A DNA stretch of 36,359 nucleotides from Clavulina sp. PMI_390 (Eukaryota; Basidiomycota; Agaricomycetes; Cantharellales; Hydnaceae), in NCBI GenBank assembly GCA_015039315.1, contig WIDE01000140.1, positions 1 to 36,359 of the forward strand, in the 5' to 3' direction. A program made the translations under genes and the position numbers. Below the pieces are notes generated by a model that was not told the DNA's origin, did not search any database, and worked only from the letters and a program-made list of their open reading frames with translations. Positions 32,670 to 36,359 of the stretch are shown piece by piece. Position 1 is the first letter of the stretch. The number at the start of each line of letters is the position of its first letter.

Positions 32670-34056
32670 ATGATTCCAGCGGCTTTTGGGGTAATAAATG
32701 AGGCCCTAGGGTCACTCAACGATATTCTGACGGGTTGGACGGTCCACACGACTCCTGTTATCCTCCAACACCCTCCCTCTCGTCGAGCCACCCACAAGTC
32801 TATGATTGAGCAGAATCTCGCTATCATTGATCTGTGGGACACTGAGCTATCAAAACTGTCTCAGAAAATATCCGACGCGAAAAACCTTGTCCTTCGCAAA
32901 CGTGCCGCATGTGCCTCAGCCTTGACGCCCATTGCTGGATTGCCTGTTGAACTCTTGGGGGAGATCTTTCAAATGGTCGCCAATACCTTCAATAACCAAT
33001 CGGTCGCTGTGATTTCGGCTGTCTGCTCCTTATGGCGTACGATTGCACTCAACCAGCCGCATCTATGGGCGACAATCGAGTTTTCTATAGGAGGTAGCCC
33101 CTATAGAGCCGCTACATATTTCGCTCGGAACCGTTCAACCCCCCTTCGAGTTGAAGTCGGTGACCAACGGATGCACTGGGGCGCTCTGATATTCGAATCA
33201 CTCCCAACTGTGAATCTTCAGCTTGAAGCGCTGCACTGGGGTTCATCACTTGATATGGCCGAGTTACTGCACGATCCTGGAGACCCGCAGTCCGAGTTTA
33301 CGACCCTGAAAACCCTCACGCTTTCACTGCCTCACTCCTGCAGAACCTGTGGGATATGGTGGACTGATATTGAGCCCGAGCTATCGTTTTTAGATTCTGT
33401 CAGATTCCCAGCTTTGCGTCATTTGGAGCTCACGCGTTTCGTATTGAATATTTCGCAGAGTATTATTCCCCAACTTGAGTACCTCAAGCTTGACTCTGTG
33501 CGACTGAATACCAATGGCTGTAGCAATACATTACGCCATGCTCGCTCCCTCAAGACGCTTATAATTGACAAGAGCTCAGACGCCGAGTTGTTTTTCCAGG
33601 GAGATCCGGGTATTTCTAATGATGTTTATGTTCTTCAAAGCCTGGAAAACATGCAGCTTTCCTGGTGTTCATATGAATTGACGGGGATGATCTTGAAAAC
33701 TTTCCGCTGCCCGTCGCTCCTCGAACTTCATCTGAGCAATGTCACTCAAGGGCTTGCCCTCTCAGCCTCTGGTCCCTTTCTGAATCATCTCGCGCACACT
33801 GTGAGTCGCCCTTGATAGCACCAGCAGTTTGATCCGAGTCTCGATAAGCTGATGGCCCAACATATGTTTCTCTCTGTTGCAGCTTACTCATGCTCCGAGC
33901 TTGCGGGATTTTATAGCTACCAAAACCACTGCCGCCGAGATTTGCTTCTTGACGGCTCCTCTGCGCACCCATGCTCTTCAACTAAAGCGGGTCACTTTCT
34001 CTATTCGGAAAGCGGCGAGGACATACGCACCCCTTCTTCCCACCTCTACAACATGA
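32670..34056 (+). CDS. F-box protein, tandem copy 1, C-terminus frameshifted
   Basis: There are two exons, 32670-33800 and 33883-34056 (phase 0), giving 434 residues. An N-terminal helical or coiled-coil lead (about 45-80) runs into the F-box at 86-135: IAGLPVELLGEIFQMV, then SAVCSLWRTIALNQPHLWATI. LRR-like strands follow, for example LKTLTLSL, LRHLELTRF, LEYLKLDS and LLELHLSNV. It is collinear with the next gene throughout, including the intron position just after LNHLAHT (LSNYLAQS in copy 2). In exon 2 the match (LTHAPSL to VTFSIRK) breaks at about 34010-34035. The same family sequence resumes in another frame, and the current frame stops at 34054-34056. It is probably an SCF substrate adaptor. 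Whether the shortened protein works is unknown. The target is unknown. Confidence 0.82.
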
Positions 34057-34256
34057 TGTGTCTTCGGGGGAGCGCTAGAGCTCACCGTCTAGAGATAGAA
34101 ACTTCGAAGGAATCCATCTCGATTCTCGAGGAAGCACTACAGGGGATGGCCCATATTGTGGCTTCCGTTAGGGAAGACTGCACGAAAGATGTTGTGGGGA
34201 TTGGGGAACTCAGTGACAACCTTGGAGATGATGGAGGTGCCAAAGCGAATGTATGA
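34057..34256 (+). pseudogene. Out-of-frame remnant of the F-box copy 1 C-terminus
   Basis: Shifting frame restores similarity to the end of F-box copy 2: LEIETSKESISILEEALQ here corresponds to LEMETLKDSIPILQDALQ there. The restored frame runs to a TGA at 34254-34256. Between shared anchors (ACTTTCTCT and CTAGAGAT) this copy is 95 bases long against 96 in copy 2, so one base has been lost here or gained there. It is untranslated in the present model. Confidence 0.7.
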
Positions 34257-34625
34257 AAGCGGTACACCGCATAGCCTATCGCAACTACGTTTGTCTAGCT
34301 TGTAGGATGTTGTCAATGAAACAAATTTTTTGGTAAGGATTCTTATCAATAACTGGTCCACTGAATTGCGACGCGTCTGACGAACATCGTGCACTGGTCA
34401 CAGGTGGGATAAGAACTTGGAGCTATGAATTAGGCGCCAGCACAACTCTGCCCACAACATCCAACATTATTCTTGAGGACAAATCGGTCATCGACTTCAT
34501 ACTCTCGAAATTATATTGAGGTTTGAAAAAACAAACATCGTGCTATTCTAAGAGAGGTCACAATCTACAGTAAAAACTCTTATGTATCACGCTGATTTGT
34601 TCCGTAGACTCCTGATTTCCCATCT
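34257..34625. other. Intergenic between tandem F-box copies
   Basis: These 369 bases are AT-richer than the surrounding genes. They carry no supported coding frame and hold the promoter of F-box copy 2. Confidence 0.5.
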
Positions 34626-36173
34626 ATGGATACCGCGGTTTTTACAGCCCTCAATGAAGCTCTAAGCTCCATAAATGGCGCCTTGAAGGGCTTGGCCGTT
34701 GACTCGACCCCTGTTATCCTCCTCCATCCTCCCTCTCATCGACCGGCCTTCACGACCAAGCTCCAGCATAATCTCGCAGTCCTCGAGTCCTACCAGCATC
34801 AGCTGTCGAAAGTCTCTCAGATGATAGAAGATATGAAGACTCGTCTCCTGCACCAACGTGCCGCATGCGCTTCAGCGCTGAACCCTATATCTGGATTACC
34901 AACCGAGCTCATGCGCGAGATTTTTCAACTAGTAATAAACGCTGGTGGTTCATCAATCAATGCACTTGCGTCCGTGTGCTCCTCATGGCGCAGTAGCATA
35001 ATCGACTATCCAACATTATGGGCGACACTAGAGCTTTCATTGGGAGATAACCTCCACAAAGCTACCACCCATAATGTTCGAAGCCGTTCAGCTCCACTGC
35101 ATCTTGAGGTCATTGATGAACGACCCGACTGGGGCTATCAGTTGCCTCTTTACCTGTCAAATGTGGAGCGAAAGCTTGAGACGTTATCCTGGAATGTGTC
35201 AAATGACGTGGGTAATTTCCTATCATCTTCCCATCTCGGAGGGAGAAGTTTTACGACTCTCAAAACCCTCGCGGTTTCGTCTCCACCGAGTTGCTACACC
35301 TGCGACGCATGGTGGACTAGCGCTGACCACCTGCATCCTGAGCTGGCATTTCTGAGACCTGCACGCTTCCCTGCCCTGCGTCGTCTCGAGGTCACTCGAT
35401 TGCACCTGGGACTTCCGCAAGACATCCTGCCTCAGCTAGAACACCTCAAATTTGACTCAATACAGATGGGTGTTGTTGAATACCGTGATGCATTACGTCA
35501 TGCTCTTTCCCTGAAAACCCTAATAATTCATAACGGCTCCGAGGCTCAAGGTTTCTTCCACGAAGACCCGGCACCTTCAGATGATATTTGCATTCTTCCA
35601 TGTCTGGAATCTATGAAGCTTTCTTTCAACTCTCCTGCATTATTGGAGACGATGCTCAAGAACTTCAGGTGTCCGTTGCTACAAATGCTGCATCTAAGCA
35701 ATGTAACCCCTACCAATACCACGCTTTCAGCCGCCCTTCCCTTGTCAAACTATCTCGCACAATCGGTGAGTTGTATTGAGTCATTTCCGAGTTCCCCATG
35801 ACTATTGATCAGCTAATGTTTTGCTATACGTCTCATCACTATCGCTTCCATGCCGCAGCTAGCTCACGCGCCGAACCTGTGTAGTTTCGTTCTCACAGAG
35901 ACCAGGAACGAGGAATTTTGCTTCCTGACGGCTCCTCTTTGCGCTCACAGTCTTCAACTAAGACGTCTTACTTTCTCTACTTTGAAAGAGAAAGAGGTTG
36001 ATTCAGAAATCACCAGGCATCTGAATACTATTCTTAATCTCCGTGAAAAGGCTGGAGCCTACCCTCTAGAGATGGAGACGCTCAAAGACTCGATCCCAAT
36101 TCTGCAGGATGCGCTACAGAGCGCAGCAGAGTTCATTGAATTATCCCCAGACAAGCTCGGAAAGCATTTCTAG
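34626..36173 (+). CDS. F-box protein, tandem copy 2, intact
   Basis: There are two exons, 34626-35765 and 35859-36173 (phase 0, 93-base intron), giving 484 residues. A coiled-coil lead at about 45-80 (HQLSKVSQMIEDMK) precedes the F-box at about 86-133: ISGLPTELMREIFQLV, then ASVCSSWRSSIIDYPTLWATL. Degenerate LRR-like strands follow: LKTLAVSSP, LRRLEVTRL, LEHLKFDS, LKTLIIHN and LQMLHLSNV. It ends with a helical tail, LEMETLKDSIPILQDALQ. It is clearly paralogous to the gene just upstream, on the same strand and with the same intron position, so the pair arose by tandem duplication. By family it is an adaptor binding Skp1 in an SCF ubiquitin ligase; the target is unknown. It supplies the reference reading frame for the broken end of copy 1. 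Confidence 0.88.
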
Positions 36174-36359
36174 CTGACCACGGCAGGGTATTGACAGGTC
36201 AGATATCAACACAGTTCTCGTGAGGAAAACGTAGACATTCAAGGTCATTCGCGCACCGAACCCCCTCCCCGAGATCCAGACTCTGGTCATTTCATTTGTC
36301 CTATTTGTTTGTATAATATTAAGCTAGATAATTTCATTATCTCCCACAATGCTGGTGGA

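Noticed and set aside
1..36359. Search for transposons, terminal inverted repeats, CRISPR-like arrays, rRNA, tRNA or a biosynthetic gene cluster
   Set aside because: No transposase, reverse transcriptase, spaced direct repeats, RNA genes or clustered biosynthetic enzymes could be recognised by reading; a systematic repeat and RNA search was not possible here.

Overview
The window is nuclear DNA from a filamentous basidiomycete, most likely an Agaricomycete. The genes are close together and are split by many short introns (about 50-90 bases) with GTRNGY donors and YAG acceptors. The families also fit: F-box/LRR proteins with a coiled-coil lead-in, a TKL-type kinase with the basidiomycete HGDL catalytic loop, a fungal CBM1 cellulose-binding domain, and a METTL3-type RNA methyltransferase. 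Genus or species cannot be fixed from sequence alone. I rebuilt all gene models by hand from reading frame, splice sites and family resemblance. In each full multi-exon model the exon lengths sum to a multiple of three with a terminal stop.

Layout: 1-1157 (+) end of an F-box-type LRR gene; 1247-2152 (-) class I SAM methyltransferase; 3167-4898 (+) F-box protein; 5830-6399 (+) small secreted CBM1 protein in four tiny exons; 7022-8942 (-) TKL-type (pseudo)kinase fused to C2H2 zinc fingers; 9791-13929 (+) large seven-helix membrane protein with a very long disordered tail; 14677-17102 (+) CTNNBL1; 17263-19126 (+) metallo-beta-lactamase-fold hydrolase; 19386-20176 (+) TCTP; 20495-22492 (+) UTP15; 22594-24538 (-) EHT1/ABHD1-3-type alpha/beta hydrolase; 24900-29621 (+) 18-exon coiled-coil protein; 30104-32350 (-) METTL3/IME4 m6A methyltransferase; 32670-34056 and 34626-36173 (+) two tandem F-box paralogues, the first with a shifted reading frame near its end.

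The centre (about 14.6-32.4 kb) is mainly a housekeeping block: spliceosome (CTNNBL1), rRNA processing (UTP15), translation-linked TCTP, mRNA methylation (METTL3) and lipid-ester metabolism. The flanks are accessory: F-box genes at both ends, the CBM1 protein and the kinase-zinc finger fusion. These are families that expand and decay quickly in Agaricomycetes. No operon, CRISPR array, transposase, rRNA or tRNA was found. The most unusual items are the kinase-zinc finger fusion with replaced catalytic residues, the CBM1 micro-gene, the inserts inside both CCCH fingers of METTL3, the GPCR-like seven-helix protein, and the frameshift between the tandem F-box copies.
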